Assembly (NCBI RefSeq): GCF_002953935.1
Contig: NZ_CP026514.1
Coordinates: 2,418,001-2,482,000 of the forward strand
Direction of reading: 5' to 3'
DNA length: 64,000 nt
Source of the DNA: Arthrobacter sp. PGP41
GTDB taxonomy: Bacteria; Actinomycetota; Actinomycetes; Actinomycetales; Micrococcaceae
Shown here: positions 26,325-36,061 of the stretch, one piece after another
Numbering within the stretch: position 1 is the first letter of the stretch
Layout of the letters: every line of letters starts with the position of its first letter
Program-made: the position numbers and the translations under genes
The notes under the pieces: model-generated
What the model saw: the letters and a program-made list of their open reading frames with translations, nothing else
Database searches by the model: none
What the model was told of the DNA's origin: nothing

Positions 26325-26786
26325 ATGGACACAGCTGCTGCAGAACCGGAAGCCCAACGCCTCGGTGTACACGAGTGCTGGAGATACCTGCGGTCGACGT
26401 CCGTGTGCAGGATGGCCTTTACCCGGGGGAACACAGTGGAGATTTTCCCGCTTAATTACGTGCCCAGCAACGGCACCCTGCTGGTGCGTACGGGCGAGGG
26501 AACGAAGACCGATGCGCTGGCCGAAGGGAAGGTGGTGGCGCTGGAGGCCGACGGATTGAACCAGTACGGCACCATCGCCTGGAGCGTGGTGGTGAAAGGC
26601 CGCGCTGCCGTCGTTACCGACGCCGAGGAATTCGAGGACGCCGCCGACGCGGGGCTCTCCCCCTGGCAGGCGGGACCAAAGAACAGCCTAATCCGCGTAA
26701 CACCGGAGGAGATCACCGGGCGGCGGTTCGTGATTGCTCCGCCTACCCGGTGGTGGGCCCCGCAGGAACCGGCGGACACAGCCTGA
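26325..26786 (+). CDS. PPOX-like (pyridoxamine 5'-phosphate oxidase fold) protein 1
   Basis: 153 residues. ECWRYLRSTSVCRMAFTRGN, VEIFPLNYVPSNGTLLVRTG, AWSVVVKGRAAVV and LIRVTPEEITGRRF follow the split-barrel flavin-binding pattern. Such proteins use FMN, F420 or heme, or act as binding proteins; the cofactor cannot be told. It is one of three paralogues in the island (with 41196 and 42346). Related small PPOX proteins belong to mycobacterial dormancy regulons. Read from a likely leaderless promoter; a Usp gene follows after 45 bases. Confidence 0.85.
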   Translation: MDTAAAEPEAQRLGVHECWRYLRSTSVCRMAFTRGNTVEIFPLNYVPSNGTLLVRTGEGTKTDALAEGKVVALEADGLNQYGTIAWSVVVKGRAAVVTDAEEFEDAADAGLSPWQAGPKNSLIRVTPEEITGRRFVIAPPTRWWAPQEPADTA

Positions 26787-26831
26787 GGCGCATCTGCACC
26801 GCCGGACTGACAAAACCAAGGAAGGTACCCC

Positions 26832-27704
26832 ATGGATGCAAACAAGCCCATCGCCGTCGGCATCGTCGACTCCTCCCCCTCGAACGCCGCCATGCTATGG
26901 GCGGCCTCCCGTGCCCGCCGGCTCAGGCTGCCGCTGGCCATCCTTCATGTCCTGGATGACCGCTGGATGGGAGGCGAGGCGCTGGATGCGCTCCCCTATA
27001 TCGACGCATTGCGGAATTCCGCGCTGGGCATGCTGAAGGAGGCCGGAGAACGCGTCCGCGCAGCAGAACCGGACCTTCAGGTAACAACCGAACTGTTGGA
27101 AGGAAGCGTCGGGGGATCTCTTGGCGACTATTCAACGAAGGCGTCCATGCTGGTCCTCGGCAGCAGCGGCCACTCACGTGCTGCACTGACGGACCGGGCG
27201 CTCCAGGCGGCTGCCCACGCAGAATGCCCGGTGGCGGTCGTCGGCGCAGGCCAGGGCGGCGGGCAAGGCGTCGTGGTGGGCGTGGACGGATCCAGGGAGT
27301 CCACCCAAGCCGTGGCCTTCGCGGCATCCGAGGCGGACGCTCTGGGCGAAGAACTTACCGTCATCTACGCCTTCGCTGGCCCCAACCGCTGGATCAAGGC
27401 TGGACTGCCGTCCAGCAGTTTCGCGGAGCACGTGGTGCAGGAGGAACAGATCGTCCTGTCGGAGACAGTAGCGGGGCTCCGCCAGGACTACCCCGGCCTT
27501 GTGGTGCACGGAGTCCTCGAAACAGTGCTGGAACCTGCCGATGCCCTGGTCCAGGCAGCCGCCAACGCACGGATGCTGGTTCTGGGCAGCCGGGGCAGGG
27601 GCGGCTTTGGAAGGCTGCTCCTCGGATCGACGGCGCATGGCGTCCTGACCCAGCCGCCCTGCCCCACTGTGATCACACGCCTGAAGAAGGCCCGGCGCGA
27701 GTAA
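26832..27704 (+). CDS. Universal stress protein, tandem UspA domains
   Basis: 290 residues, a close paralogue of the tandem Usp at 14756: both begin with an M-x(3-4)-KPIAV strand, share HVLDDRWM/HVVDDRWM and the LLEGSVGGSL/LLTGSVGGSL segment. Domain 1 has a degenerate loop (VLGSSGHSRAALTDRA); domain 2 has the full ATP loop VLGSRGRGGFGRLLLGSTAH. Ribosome site AAGGAAGG precedes the ATG. It sits 45 bases after PPOX gene 1 and 76 before the dehydrogenase gene, likely the same transcript. Confidence 0.93.
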   Translation: MDANKPIAVGIVDSSPSNAAMLWAASRARRLRLPLAILHVLDDRWMGGEALDALPYIDALRNSALGMLKEAGERVRAAEPDLQVTTELLEGSVGGSLGDYSTKASMLVLGSSGHSRAALTDRALQAAAHAECPVAVVGAGQGGGQGVVVGVDGSRESTQAVAFAASEADALGEELTVIYAFAGPNRWIKAGLPSSSFAEHVVQEEQIVLSETVAGLRQDYPGLVVHGVLETVLEPADALVQAAANARMLVLGSRGRGGFGRLLLGSTAHGVLTQPPCPTVITRLKKARRE

Positions 27705-27780
27705 TGACGGGCGGAACCTGCTGACGGCGTGAAGTATGAAGCCATGCATGTCTTAGGCCGGACGGCAAGAGGAGGAACCG

Positions 27781-28836
27781 GTGCTCGCTTGGTGGGTGGG
27801 CCGGCCCGGCCCCGTCTCTACCCGTCCCCTGGTCAAGGGCACCCGCGAAAACCCGAAGCCCGGGACCAATGAACTCCTGGTGGATGTGAGTGTGTGCGGC
27901 ATCTGCCGCACTGACCTGCATCTCGCCGAAGGGGACCTCCAGCCGCGCCGTCCCGGAATTGTCCCGGGGCATGAGGCAGTGGGCGTTGTGGTGGGGAGCG
28001 GGCCGGGCAATTCCCTGTTCGCGCGGGGTGACAGGGTTGGCATCGCCTGGCTTGGCGGGGTCTGCGGTACCTGTGCCTACTGCCTCCGCGGGGACGAAAA
28101 CCTGTGCACGGCTCCCGTCTTCACCGGCTGGGACAAGGACGGCGGCTACGCCCAGCAGCTCACGGTCTCCCAGGACTTCGCCTACACCATTCCGGACGTG
28201 TTTAAGGATGAAGAGGCCGCACCCCTGCTGTGCTCGGGCATCATCGGCTACCGCGCGCTGAAGCGGGCCCGTGTGCCGGCTGGCGGGCGCCTTGGCATCT
28301 ACGGGTTCGGCAGTTCCGCCCACCTGACGGCGCAGCTGGCCATGCACCAAGGCGCCTCCGTCTTCGTCATGACCCGCTCCGCGAAGGCGCGCGCACTTGC
28401 CCGGGACCTCGGCGCCGAGTATGTCGGCGATGCCTACGACGACCCGCCGGTGCCGCTTGATTCCGCCATCCTCTTTGCTCCCGTGGGCGACCTCGTGCCC
28501 GTGGCCCTCCGGGCCCTTGACCGCGGAGGAACACTTGCGATTGCGGGCATCTACGTCAGTGAAATACCGGCCCTGAATTACCACGACCATCTGTTCTTCG
28601 AGCGCCAAGTGTGCAGCGTGACCGCCAATACCCGCGCAGACGGGCTGGAATTCCTGGCGCTCGCAGCCGAAATTCCGCTCGTGCCGGCCACCACCGTCTA
28701 CCCGTTTGATGCAGCCGGCACCGCGCTGGATGATCTCGCTGCGGACAGGATCACCGGTTCCGCCGTTCTCCGGGTCCGCCCGCAAACCCCAGCACGCCAG
28801 GGTGGGACCTTGGACTCTGGAACCTTCCCGGCATAA
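27781..28836 (+). CDS. Zinc-dependent alcohol dehydrogenase family protein
   Basis: 351 residues of the MDR superfamily. Catalytic zinc site: Cys in CGICRTDLHL and HE in VPGHEAVG. Structural zinc Cys cluster in GVCGTCAYCLRGDENLC. Rossmann motif GRLGIYGFGSSAH is modified in its third Gly (GFGSSAH). It should oxidise or reduce an alcohol/aldehyde with NAD(P). GTG start at 27781 behind GAGGAGG. It lies between Usp and Hsp20, consistent with redox balancing under respiration arrest. Confidence 0.9.
   Translation: MLAWWVGRPGPVSTRPLVKGTRENPKPGTNELLVDVSVCGICRTDLHLAEGDLQPRRPGIVPGHEAVGVVVGSGPGNSLFARGDRVGIAWLGGVCGTCAYCLRGDENLCTAPVFTGWDKDGGYAQQLTVSQDFAYTIPDVFKDEEAAPLLCSGIIGYRALKRARVPAGGRLGIYGFGSSAHLTAQLAMHQGASVFVMTRSAKARALARDLGAEYVGDAYDDPPVPLDSAILFAPVGDLVPVALRALDRGGTLAIAGIYVSEIPALNYHDHLFFERQVCSVTANTRADGLEFLALAAEIPLVPATTVYPFDAAGTALDDLAADRITGSAVLRVRPQTPARQGGTLDSGTFPA
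28804..28817 (+). promoter_or_regulatory. Possible DevR/DosR-like box upstream of hsp20 (weak)
   Basis: GGGACCTTGGACTC matches 10 of 14 positions of GGGACTTTAGTCCC, but it overlaps the 3' coding end of the dehydrogenase and no clean -10 follows. Listed as a weaker candidate because hsp20 genes are classic DosR targets. Confidence 0.3.
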
Positions 28837-28897
28837 AGCGGATGGTGGTAGTGCCGGGTAACCAGATGCCCCGGACCAGTATGAGCAGGAGACAAGC

Positions 28898-29320
28898 ATG
28901 AGCGAGCTAATGAAGTGGTTTGAGTCGCGCCGCTCCCCCATTGACGTGATCGAGAGACTGTTCGAAGGGGATGCGGGCGCTTCCGCCATCCGGGTGGAAG
29001 AGATGGTGGACGGCAACACCTTGGTGGTGCGGGCGGAGTTGCCCGGGATCGACCCGGAGAAGGACGTGGATGTAACGGTTGCCGACGGCGTGCTGTCCAT
29101 CAAGGCGGAGCGGCAGGAAAAGAAGGAGCAGAAGGACAAGGACAGCTACAGGTCCGAATTCCGCTACGGTTCCTTCGTCCGGCGGCTCCCGTTGCCCCGG
29201 GATGTGCACCAGGGCGACGTCACTGCTTCCTACAAGGACGGCGTCCTGGAAGTCCGCGCCCCCATCCCTGACCAGGGGCAGGTGTCCTCTGCCAAGAAGA
29301 TTCCGATCACCAGGGCCTGA
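28898..29320 (+). CDS. Hsp20/alpha-crystallin small heat shock protein
   Basis: 140 residues, normal length. The alpha-crystallin domain (about 30-130) shows VRAELPGIDPEKDVDVTVAD, GVLSIKAER, RSEFRYGSFVRRLPLP and the A-x-x-x-GVL signature ASYKDGVLEV; the C-terminal KKIPI carries the I/V-x-I-like anchoring motif. It is an ATP-independent chaperone forming oligomers. Mycobacterial HspX (Acr), the hallmark DosR-induced protein, belongs to this family. Ribosome site CAGGAGA. A hairpin terminator follows. Confidence 0.93.
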   Translation: MSELMKWFESRRSPIDVIERLFEGDAGASAIRVEEMVDGNTLVVRAELPGIDPEKDVDVTVADGVLSIKAERQEKKEQKDKDSYRSEFRYGSFVRRLPLPRDVHQGDVTASYKDGVLEVRAPIPDQGQVSSAKKIPITRA

Positions 29321-29328
29321 CTGCTTGG

Positions 29329-29354
29329 TGCCTGGCCCCGGGCAGGGCCAGGCA
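29329..29354. terminator. Hairpin terminator between hsp20 and pfkA
   Basis: TGCCTGGCCC (29329-29338) pairs with GGGCCAGGCA (29345-29354) around a six-base loop. No T tail; it lies between convergent genes and may end both. Confidence 0.65.
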
Positions 29355-29390
29355 CAGGCTCTCGAGCCGGCGGCCGAAGCTTCGAGCCGG

Positions 29391-30416
29391 TCAGCCGAAA
29401 AGGACTGCCGCCTCCCGGTACCGTTGTTCGGGAACCACCTTCAGGGTTCCAAGCGCGAGCTCGAGGCCCACGGTGACAATGTCAGTGCCGCGCAGGGACA
29501 CCATGGTCCCCCAGCTACCGTTCGCTGTTGCTTCGACGGCGGCCATCCCCAGCCGCGTGGCCAGTACCCGGTCATAGGCGGTCGGTTCGCCGCCGCGCTG
29601 GATGTGGCCCAGAACGGTAGCCCTTGTTTCTATGCCGGTTGCTTGCTGCAACTGTTCTTCCAGCAGGCGGCCGATGCCGCCAAGCCGGGGCCGCCCGAAA
29701 GTATCAAGTCCGCGGGGTGCGTAAGGCGCTTCATGGCCTTCCGGTGTGAACGCTTCAGCCACTACCACCAGCGGCGCCCTACCCCGGTCCCGTGCCGACA
29801 GGACCCAGGCGGCGATTTGCTCCAGGGAGACCTGATGCTCGGGAATCAGGATCGCGTGGGCACCTGATGCCATCCCTGCATGCAGCGCGATCCATCCCGC
29901 GTTCCTGCCCATGACCTCCGCGATCATGCAGCGGTGGTGGGACTCCCCCGTGGTCCGCAGCCTGTCGATGGCCTGTGTTGCTGTTTGGACGGCTGAATCA
30001 AACCCGAAGGTATAGTCCGTTGCGCCGAGATCGTTGTCGATCGTTTTGGGTACACCCACCACGTTGATGCCCTGATCGGACAGTGCCCTTGCCGCCGCCA
30101 GGGTTCCCTCGCCCCCGATGGCGATCAGGCCCTGCAGATTGTTGCGCCGCAAGCTCTCACGCACTGCATCGCTTCCCTCGCCATTCAGCGGATTTGTGCG
30201 TGAAGTTCCCAGGATGGTCCCGCCCAGCCGCGAAATCCCCCGGACGCTGCGCCGCGGCAAAGGAACCACGTCCTGTTCCAGGACACCCCGCCAGCCGTCC
30301 CGGAAACCCAGGAACCCATAACCGTGGACAATCTCCCCTGCCAGTACGGCGCCGCGGATCACGGCGTTCACCCCAGGGCAGTCGCCGCCACTTGTCAGGA
30401 TCCCGATCCGCTTCAT
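29391..30416 (-). CDS. pfkA: 6-phosphofructokinase (actinobacterial group III PFK)
   Basis: 341 residues. MKRIGILTSGGDCPGVNAVI opens with the GGDCPG nucleotide loop; GGEGTL, PKTIDND, the EVMGRNAGWIA block and LGHIQRGGEPTAYDR complete the family. Gly at the GGEG position with Lys in PKTIDND is the combination seen in the actinobacterial group, so the phosphate donor (ATP or PPi) cannot be decided by sequence. The ATG overlaps the stop of the HAD-GH65 gene by four bases. Its place in the island suggests glycolytic flux from phosphorolysed disaccharide. Confidence 0.93.
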   Translation of the reverse strand: MKRIGILTSGGDCPGVNAVIRGAVLAGEIVHGYGFLGFRDGWRGVLEQDVVPLPRRSVRGISRLGGTILGTSRTNPLNGEGSDAVRESLRRNNLQGLIAIGGEGTLAAARALSDQGINVVGVPKTIDNDLGATDYTFGFDSAVQTATQAIDRLRTTGESHHRCMIAEVMGRNAGWIALHAGMASGAHAILIPEHQVSLEQIAAWVLSARDRGRAPLVVVAEAFTPEGHEAPYAPRGLDTFGRPRLGGIGRLLEEQLQQATGIETRATVLGHIQRGGEPTAYDRVLATRLGMAAVEATANGSWGTMVSLRGTDIVTVGLELALGTLKVVPEQRYREAAVLFG

Positions 30417-33400
30417 GATGCGGCTGAACCGTGCACCGGAAGGGGAAGCCGAAAGGTCCTGGCCTGGCCTGGCATGAGTGCCGCTTTCCTGCCGTTCACC
30501 CGCACGCTGATGGGCTCGGCGTCTCCGGCCGCCGACGCAATGCGCATGCGCCCGTCCTTGAGTTCGATGTTCAACTGATGACCCCTGTAGTGGACCCTGA
30601 AGGCGACGGACCGCAGGCCAGTGGGCAGGTTGGGGGCGAAAACGATGGTGTCGCCACTCAGCCGCAGGCCGGCGAAACTGCGCTGGATGACATCGATGCT
30701 GCCGGCCATGGCGCCCAAGTGGATGCCCGCCCGCGTGGTGCCATGCTGGGTGTCGTCGAGGTCGGCGTCGAGCGCTTCGCGGAAGCTGTCCCATGCACGG
30801 TCGGCGTCCAGCGCTGCAAGGACGGAAGCGTGGGCAACCCGGCTCAGCGTGGATCCATGGGCAGTGCGGGCGAGGTAGTACTCGATGGTCCGGTTCAGCT
30901 GGTCCGCGGTGAAGGCGTATCCAAGTTCGGAAAGAAGGCTGATGAGTCCTTCCTGGCCCAGCAGGTAGGGCAGCATCAGGACATCAGCCTGCTTGGCAAG
31001 CTTGTACCGATTGATATTGTCCGCTTCTGCTTCCAGGATCAGGTCGAGCCGCTCGATGCTTTCATAGGTTTCGCGGTATCTTTCCCAATCGAGTTCTTCG
31101 AGCTTTTCATATCCGGCAAACTGGCTGATGACGCCGTCAGAGTGGAAAGGGATGAACATGGCCCGGCCCACCTGTTCCCATCCAGCCGCTTCCCCGCCGG
31201 TGATGCCCAGTCTTTCCGTAAGGTCGGCGAGTTCGTTTGGGTGGAAGGTGCCGATAATCTCCGCAGCCCGAAGGCAGACCCAGGCAGCCATTGCGTTGGT
31301 GTAGGCATTGTCGTCTACCCCGGGTTCATCGTTGCCCGGATACCCCGTGTGGTACTCATCCGGTCCGACGACGCCACGGACGTGGTACCGGCCGGTGTCC
31401 TGGCTGTACTCTGCCCGCGAGGTGAAGAACCGGGCTATGTCGATCACGAGTTCGGCGCCCTTCCGCAGAAGCCAGGCTTTGTCGCTGGTGGCCTGGAAGT
31501 ACTGCCAGACGTTGAAGGCCACGGCGAGTCCTGCATGCAGCTGCATATGTGAATGGTCCTTAACCCATCTGCCGGATCTGTCGTTGTACAGCCACTTAGG
31601 CGTTTCTTCCGTACCGTCACTCCCGCTTTGCCAAGGGAACTTCGCGCCGGCCAGGCCCAGGACGGCAGCTGAGTGGCGGGCGGCAGGAAGTCTCCTCCAA
31701 CGGTATTCGATGAGGGCGCGGGCAACATCCGGGGTCCTGGTTGTCAGGAGGGGCAGCACAAACAACTCGTCCCAAAAGACATGGCCCCGGTATCCCTCGC
31801 CATGGAGCCCCCGGGCGGTGACACCCGCATCGAGTTCTGCTGTATGGCGGGTGAGGGTCTGCAGCAGATGGAAAATGTGCAGGTTGAGGACCAGCCGCAC
31901 CTGCACCGGAGCCTCTATGTCCACCAGGAACGGACGGAGTTCGTGCCTCCATGCTTGCTCGTGGGCGGTTAGAAGGGAGTCAAGGTTTCCGCCGCTGCGG
32001 ACCAGCACCGCCTCTGCTGCGGAGGCCGTGGAGGAAATCGCGCGGTCCCGCGAGGTCACCACGGCCACGGTCTTGCTGATCCTTGTTGGAACTCCGTCCG
32101 AAAGGTTTACCGGGAACATGTGGAAGTGAAAGGCGCCCATGCTGCCCCGTTGTCCGGCGACCGGTTCCCCGGACACGCTGGTGCGGTAGGCCGCTGCGAT
32201 CCGGATCAGGCTCTGGGTTGTTTCAGCCTCGACAACGGATATATCGTCCGGCCGATGCTGCAGGCCTCTGCCGGCCGGGGTCCGGTCAACAAGGTGGATG
32301 CCGGGGCTGGACGCCGGTTCCGGGATATTTGCGTTCCTGACACCGGCATCAACCCCGCTGCGCACTTCCATGGCGCCGCTCCAGCCCAAAGGCGTGATCT
32401 TCGTTTCGAGGGCCAGCAGGTGGGGCTCGGCCATGGACACGAACCTGGTCTGGACGACTTCCATGCGCCGCTTGTCCCCCGTTTCCAGCAGGAGCCGCCG
32501 CTCCAAAACCGCCCGTTGAAGATCCAGGCTGCGGCGTTCGCGGAGAACAACCATGCCTCCCGCCGACCACCATTGTCCGTCCGCCGGCCGCAGGTCCAGG
32601 GGAAGGCAATCGGGGGCGTTAACCATGTGTTCTTCCACGAGGACTTCGTCGGCGACTTTGGCCGCAACACGGTTGAAGACGCCCGCCAGGTACATACCGG
32701 CATACCGGGCGCTGCCGCCGCCCTCCGGAGCGGCACCCCTGACGGCCAGGTAGCCGTTGCCCAGGGTGGTCAGCGCTTCGCGATGCCCCTCGTGCCCGGC
32801 ATCGAAGCCCTCGTAGACGAGTTGCCAGGGATCGCCCAGGACGAGGCCCAGGTCCAGTTCGCCGACGTCGTTGAGGACCGTGCCTGCACCGGCAGCTTCG
32901 AGTTCCCGCCTGGTGCCGCTCCGGTCAATGCCCACCACAAGGCCGAACCCGCCCCGTCGTGCGGCGAGGACCCCTGCCACCGAGTCCTCTATGACCACGG
33001 CGTGCGACGGCGAGACACCGAGGCGGAACGCAGCGGCCAGGAAGACGTCAGGAGCGGGCTTTCCCCGCAATCCAAGGCTAGCTGCAGCAGACCCGTCCAG
33101 GATGACGCCGAAGGAACCCGGGATGCCCGCTGCCTCCAGCACGGAACTGGCATTGCGGCTGGATGTGACCACGCCCATGAGGATGCCGGCGTCGGACAAT
33201 GTCCGGAGTAATTGCATGGTTCCGGGGTAAGCCTGGACCCCGTCGTGCCTCAGGTGCTCCAGGAAAAGGCGGTTCTTCAGGGCCCCCAGGCCGAAGGCTG
33301 TCCAGGCCCCTGGTTCGTCCCGCTCGGAGCCGCGTTCAACCCGCACGCCCCTGGACGCAAGGAATTTCAGCACGCCTTCCTCCCGGGGAAGGCCGTCAAT

Positions 33401-33598
33401 GTAGGTGCGGTAGTCGGCTTTGGTGAGGGGGGACCGGTCCGCAGCAGCGGGCACCCGGGGATCCAGCAGGATCTGGTCGAAGGCCTCTTTCCAGGCGGAC
33501 TGATGGACCAGCGCCGTGTTGGTGACCACGCCGTCCAGGTCGAAGATGACGGCGTCAAAGGGCGGCTTGGCGGCAGCTGCGGTGGGCGACGCGGTCAT
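30413..33598 (-). CDS. Fusion of HAD beta-phosphoglucomutase-like domain and GH65 disaccharide phosphorylase
   Basis: 1061 residues. Residues about 1-245 are a HAD-IA phosphomutase-like unit: nucleophile DLDGVVTNT (Asp20, Asp22), VVTSSRNAS, KPAPDVFL and VVIEDSVAGV. Residues about 260-1055 are GH65, including HVFWDELFVLPLL, WRRLPAAR and GVVGPDEYHTGYPGND with the candidate catalytic acid near Glu748. GH65 phosphorylases split maltose, trehalose or kojibiose into beta-glucose 1-phosphate and glucose; the HAD domain would convert that to glucose 6-phosphate. In M. tuberculosis these are neighbouring genes (Rv3400-Rv3401). Next gene is pfkA. Confidence 0.92.
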   Translation of the reverse strand: MTASPTAAAAKPPFDAVIFDLDGVVTNTALVHQSAWKEAFDQILLDPRVPAAADRSPLTKADYRTYIDGLPREEGVLKFLASRGVRVERGSERDEPGAWTAFGLGALKNRLFLEHLRHDGVQAYPGTMQLLRTLSDAGILMGVVTSSRNASSVLEAAGIPGSFGVILDGSAAASLGLRGKPAPDVFLAAAFRLGVSPSHAVVIEDSVAGVLAARRGGFGLVVGIDRSGTRRELEAAGAGTVLNDVGELDLGLVLGDPWQLVYEGFDAGHEGHREALTTLGNGYLAVRGAAPEGGGSARYAGMYLAGVFNRVAAKVADEVLVEEHMVNAPDCLPLDLRPADGQWWSAGGMVVLRERRSLDLQRAVLERRLLLETGDKRRMEVVQTRFVSMAEPHLLALETKITPLGWSGAMEVRSGVDAGVRNANIPEPASSPGIHLVDRTPAGRGLQHRPDDISVVEAETTQSLIRIAAAYRTSVSGEPVAGQRGSMGAFHFHMFPVNLSDGVPTRISKTVAVVTSRDRAISSTASAAEAVLVRSGGNLDSLLTAHEQAWRHELRPFLVDIEAPVQVRLVLNLHIFHLLQTLTRHTAELDAGVTARGLHGEGYRGHVFWDELFVLPLLTTRTPDVARALIEYRWRRLPAARHSAAVLGLAGAKFPWQSGSDGTEETPKWLYNDRSGRWVKDHSHMQLHAGLAVAFNVWQYFQATSDKAWLLRKGAELVIDIARFFTSRAEYSQDTGRYHVRGVVGPDEYHTGYPGNDEPGVDDNAYTNAMAAWVCLRAAEIIGTFHPNELADLTERLGITGGEAAGWEQVGRAMFIPFHSDGVISQFAGYEKLEELDWERYRETYESIERLDLILEAEADNINRYKLAKQADVLMLPYLLGQEGLISLLSELGYAFTADQLNRTIEYYLARTAHGSTLSRVAHASVLAALDADRAWDSFREALDADLDDTQHGTTRAGIHLGAMAGSIDVIQRSFAGLRLSGDTIVFAPNLPTGLRSVAFRVHYRGHQLNIELKDGRMRIASAAGDAEPISVRVNGRKAALMPGQARTFRLPLPVHGSAAS

Positions 33599-33640
33599 AT
33601 GACAGTGCTATCAGCCGGCCGTCCCCCCGGGACAGTGCCG

Positions 33641-36055
33641 TTAGGCCTGTCTGCCCAGCCGCTGCTCGGCTGCGGCGATGACGGGCAGGGCCTTCAGGAA
33701 CGTGTCCGGGTTCAGCGAGATGGAATCAATGCCGCGGCCTATCAGGAACTCGGCCAGGTCCGGGTGGTTGCTGGGGCCCTGGCCGCAGATACCTATCTTG
33801 ATGCCGGCGGCATGTGCCTTCTCGATGGCCTGGGCAATCATGGAGCTGACGGCGGGGTCCCTTTCGTCGAACAGTCCGGCCAGCTGTTCCGAGTCGCGGT
33901 CTACGCCCAGGACCAGCTGGGTGAGGTCGTTGGAGCCGATGGAGAAGCCGTCGAACCGCTGGGCGAACTGATCCGCGAGGACCACATTTGAAGGGATCTC
34001 GCACATCATGTAAAGCTGCAGGCCGGCACTGCCCCGCACCAGGCCGTGCTCCGCCATCGCAGCGATGACCAGGTCCGCTTCCCCCACGGTGCGGCAGAAG
34101 GGGACCATGACGATGACATTGGAGAAGCCCACCTCTTCCCGCACGCGCTTGAGTGCCTTGCATTCCAGGGCAAAGCCTTCGCGATAGTGCTCGCTGTAGT
34201 AGCGCGAAGCACCCCGGAAACCCAGCATCGGGTTTTCTTCCGGAAGCTCAAAGGAGCTGCCGCCAATCAGGTGGCTGTATTCGTTGCTCTTGAAATCACT
34301 GAGCCGGACTATCACCGGTTTGGGGTGGAAGGGCGCTGCTATCTTGGCGATGCCGGTGGCCAGCACGTCAATGAAGTAATCCTTGGGGTCAGCGTAGCCG
34401 CTGGTCAGTTTCCGGATGAGCCCAGCTTCCTCCGGGTCTGCCACCCGCTCAGGATGCACCAGCGCCATGGGATGGATGCGGATGAGGTTGTTGATGATGA
34501 ATTCCATCCTGGCCAGCCCCACTCCCGCGGCCGGCAGGCGCCACCATTTGAAGGCTGCGGCAGGACTGCCGATATTGACCATGACGTCCGTGCCGGTGGC
34601 GGGAAGCGCTTCCATGTCCACGTCCTCCACGGCATACGCCAGGAGTCCTTCGTACACGCGGCCTTCTTCGCCTTCCGCGCAGGACAGGGTGATCGGGTCA
34701 CCGTCAGGCAGGGTTTCGGTTGCGTTGCGTGTTCCGACGACGGCGGGCACGCCCAGTTCCCGGCTCACGATCGCCGCGTGGCTGGTGGGTCCGCCGTGGT
34801 CCGTGACGATGCCCGCTGCGCGCTGCATCACCGGAACCCAGTCCGGATCCGTCATCCGGGTCACCAGCACCGAGCCGTCAACGAACGATTCGATGTCCTT
34901 CGCGTCCTGGATGACGCAGGCCTGCCCGTTGGCGATGGCATCACCGATGGCTGCCCCTGACGCCAGCACGCGCCCCGGCTGCCGAAGGTGGTACATGCGG
35001 AACGTCGAGCTGCTGCGCTGGGCCTGGACTGTCTCCGGCCTGGCCTGCACCATGAACAGTTCGCCCGTTACCCCGTCTTTGGCCCATTCCATGTCCATGG
35101 GCCGCCCGTAGTGTTCCTCCACGGCAACGGCCCAACGCGCCAGCAGGACAACGTCCTGGTCGTTCAGTACCAGGGTCTCCTGCTCCCGTTGGCTCGTTTC
35201 CACCATCCGGGTCCTGGCGTTTCCCCCGAGGCTGTAGACCATCTTGCGTTCCTTTGCGCCACGTTCCCTGTCAATCACGGGGCTGAAGCGGGCATCGGCA
35301 AGCAGCGGTTTGAACACCTGGTATTTGTCCGGGTTGATAGTGCCCTGCACTACCGTCTCACCGAGCCCCCAGGCGGCGCTGATAAGCACGGCCTGCGGAA
35401 AGCCGGACTCCGTGTCGATCGAGAACATGACCCCCGAAGCGCCGACATCCGAGCGGACCATGCGCTGGACACCCACGGACAATGCCACCTCGAGGTGATC
35501 GTAGCCCTTCATTTCCCGGTAGCTGATGGCGCGATCGGTGAACAGCGAGGCGTAGCAGTTCCGGCAGGCTTCGAGGACGGCGCGCTCCCCCGCCACATTG
35601 AGGAACGTCTCCTGCTGGCCCGCGAAACTGGCGTCCGGCAGGTCCTCCGCCGTGGCACTGCTGCGGACCGCAACCGCAACCTTGGGCTGGCCGGCGCGGC
35701 GGCAAAGGAGGCGGTAGTGTTCGTCGATTGCCTGCCCGGTGTTCTCCGGAAAAGTAGCTGACAGGAAAAGTTCCCTGATGGCCGCCCCGGCCTGGCGCAG
35801 GGTGGCCCGCCCCGCGCGGTACTCCCCGATGTAGGCCCGGATGCGCGGCCCCAGGGCGTTGGCTTCCAGGAAAGCGCGGTAGGCAGCAGCGGTGGTGGCG
35901 AACCCTTCCGGGACCCTCACGCCGGCCGAGCGAAGGGCCCGGCTCAACTCGCCGAGGGAGGCGTTCTTTCCCCCCACGGACGCTATGTCCCCCATCCCGG
36001 TGTCTTCGATCCATATGACGTGGACATCGGCAAGGGGGTTTGCGGGAGGAGCCAT
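33641..36055 (-). CDS. ppsA: Phosphoenolpyruvate synthase
   Basis: 804 residues, full length. The N-terminal ATP-grasp part has GGKNASLGELSRAL and VAVRSSATAEDLPDASFAGQ; the swivelling domain has the phospho-His motif GGPTSHAAIVSRELG near residue 429; the C-terminal barrel has GFRGASRYY, CEIPSNV and SIGSNDLTQLVLGVDRDS. It interconverts pyruvate plus ATP with PEP, AMP and phosphate. ATG 36055 is chosen because the protein begins there and because a -10-like CAGAAT ends six bases before it, with a DevR-like box further up; the frame above is promoter DNA. Confidence 0.94.
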   Translation of the reverse strand: MAPPANPLADVHVIWIEDTGMGDIASVGGKNASLGELSRALRSAGVRVPEGFATTAAAYRAFLEANALGPRIRAYIGEYRAGRATLRQAGAAIRELFLSATFPENTGQAIDEHYRLLCRRAGQPKVAVAVRSSATAEDLPDASFAGQQETFLNVAGERAVLEACRNCYASLFTDRAISYREMKGYDHLEVALSVGVQRMVRSDVGASGVMFSIDTESGFPQAVLISAAWGLGETVVQGTINPDKYQVFKPLLADARFSPVIDRERGAKERKMVYSLGGNARTRMVETSQREQETLVLNDQDVVLLARWAVAVEEHYGRPMDMEWAKDGVTGELFMVQARPETVQAQRSSSTFRMYHLRQPGRVLASGAAIGDAIANGQACVIQDAKDIESFVDGSVLVTRMTDPDWVPVMQRAAGIVTDHGGPTSHAAIVSRELGVPAVVGTRNATETLPDGDPITLSCAEGEEGRVYEGLLAYAVEDVDMEALPATGTDVMVNIGSPAAAFKWWRLPAAGVGLARMEFIINNLIRIHPMALVHPERVADPEEAGLIRKLTSGYADPKDYFIDVLATGIAKIAAPFHPKPVIVRLSDFKSNEYSHLIGGSSFELPEENPMLGFRGASRYYSEHYREGFALECKALKRVREEVGFSNVIVMVPFCRTVGEADLVIAAMAEHGLVRGSAGLQLYMMCEIPSNVVLADQFAQRFDGFSIGSNDLTQLVLGVDRDSEQLAGLFDERDPAVSSMIAQAIEKAHAAGIKIGICGQGPSNHPDLAEFLIGRGIDSISLNPDTFLKALPVIAAAEQRLGRQA

Positions 36056-36061
36056 GCCTTG

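Noticed and set aside
30431..33211. Long plus-strand open frames (for example 30431-31552 and 32120-33211)
   Set aside because: They mirror the HAD-GH65 gene on the other strand; high GC keeps antisense frames open. No ribosome sites or family motifs.
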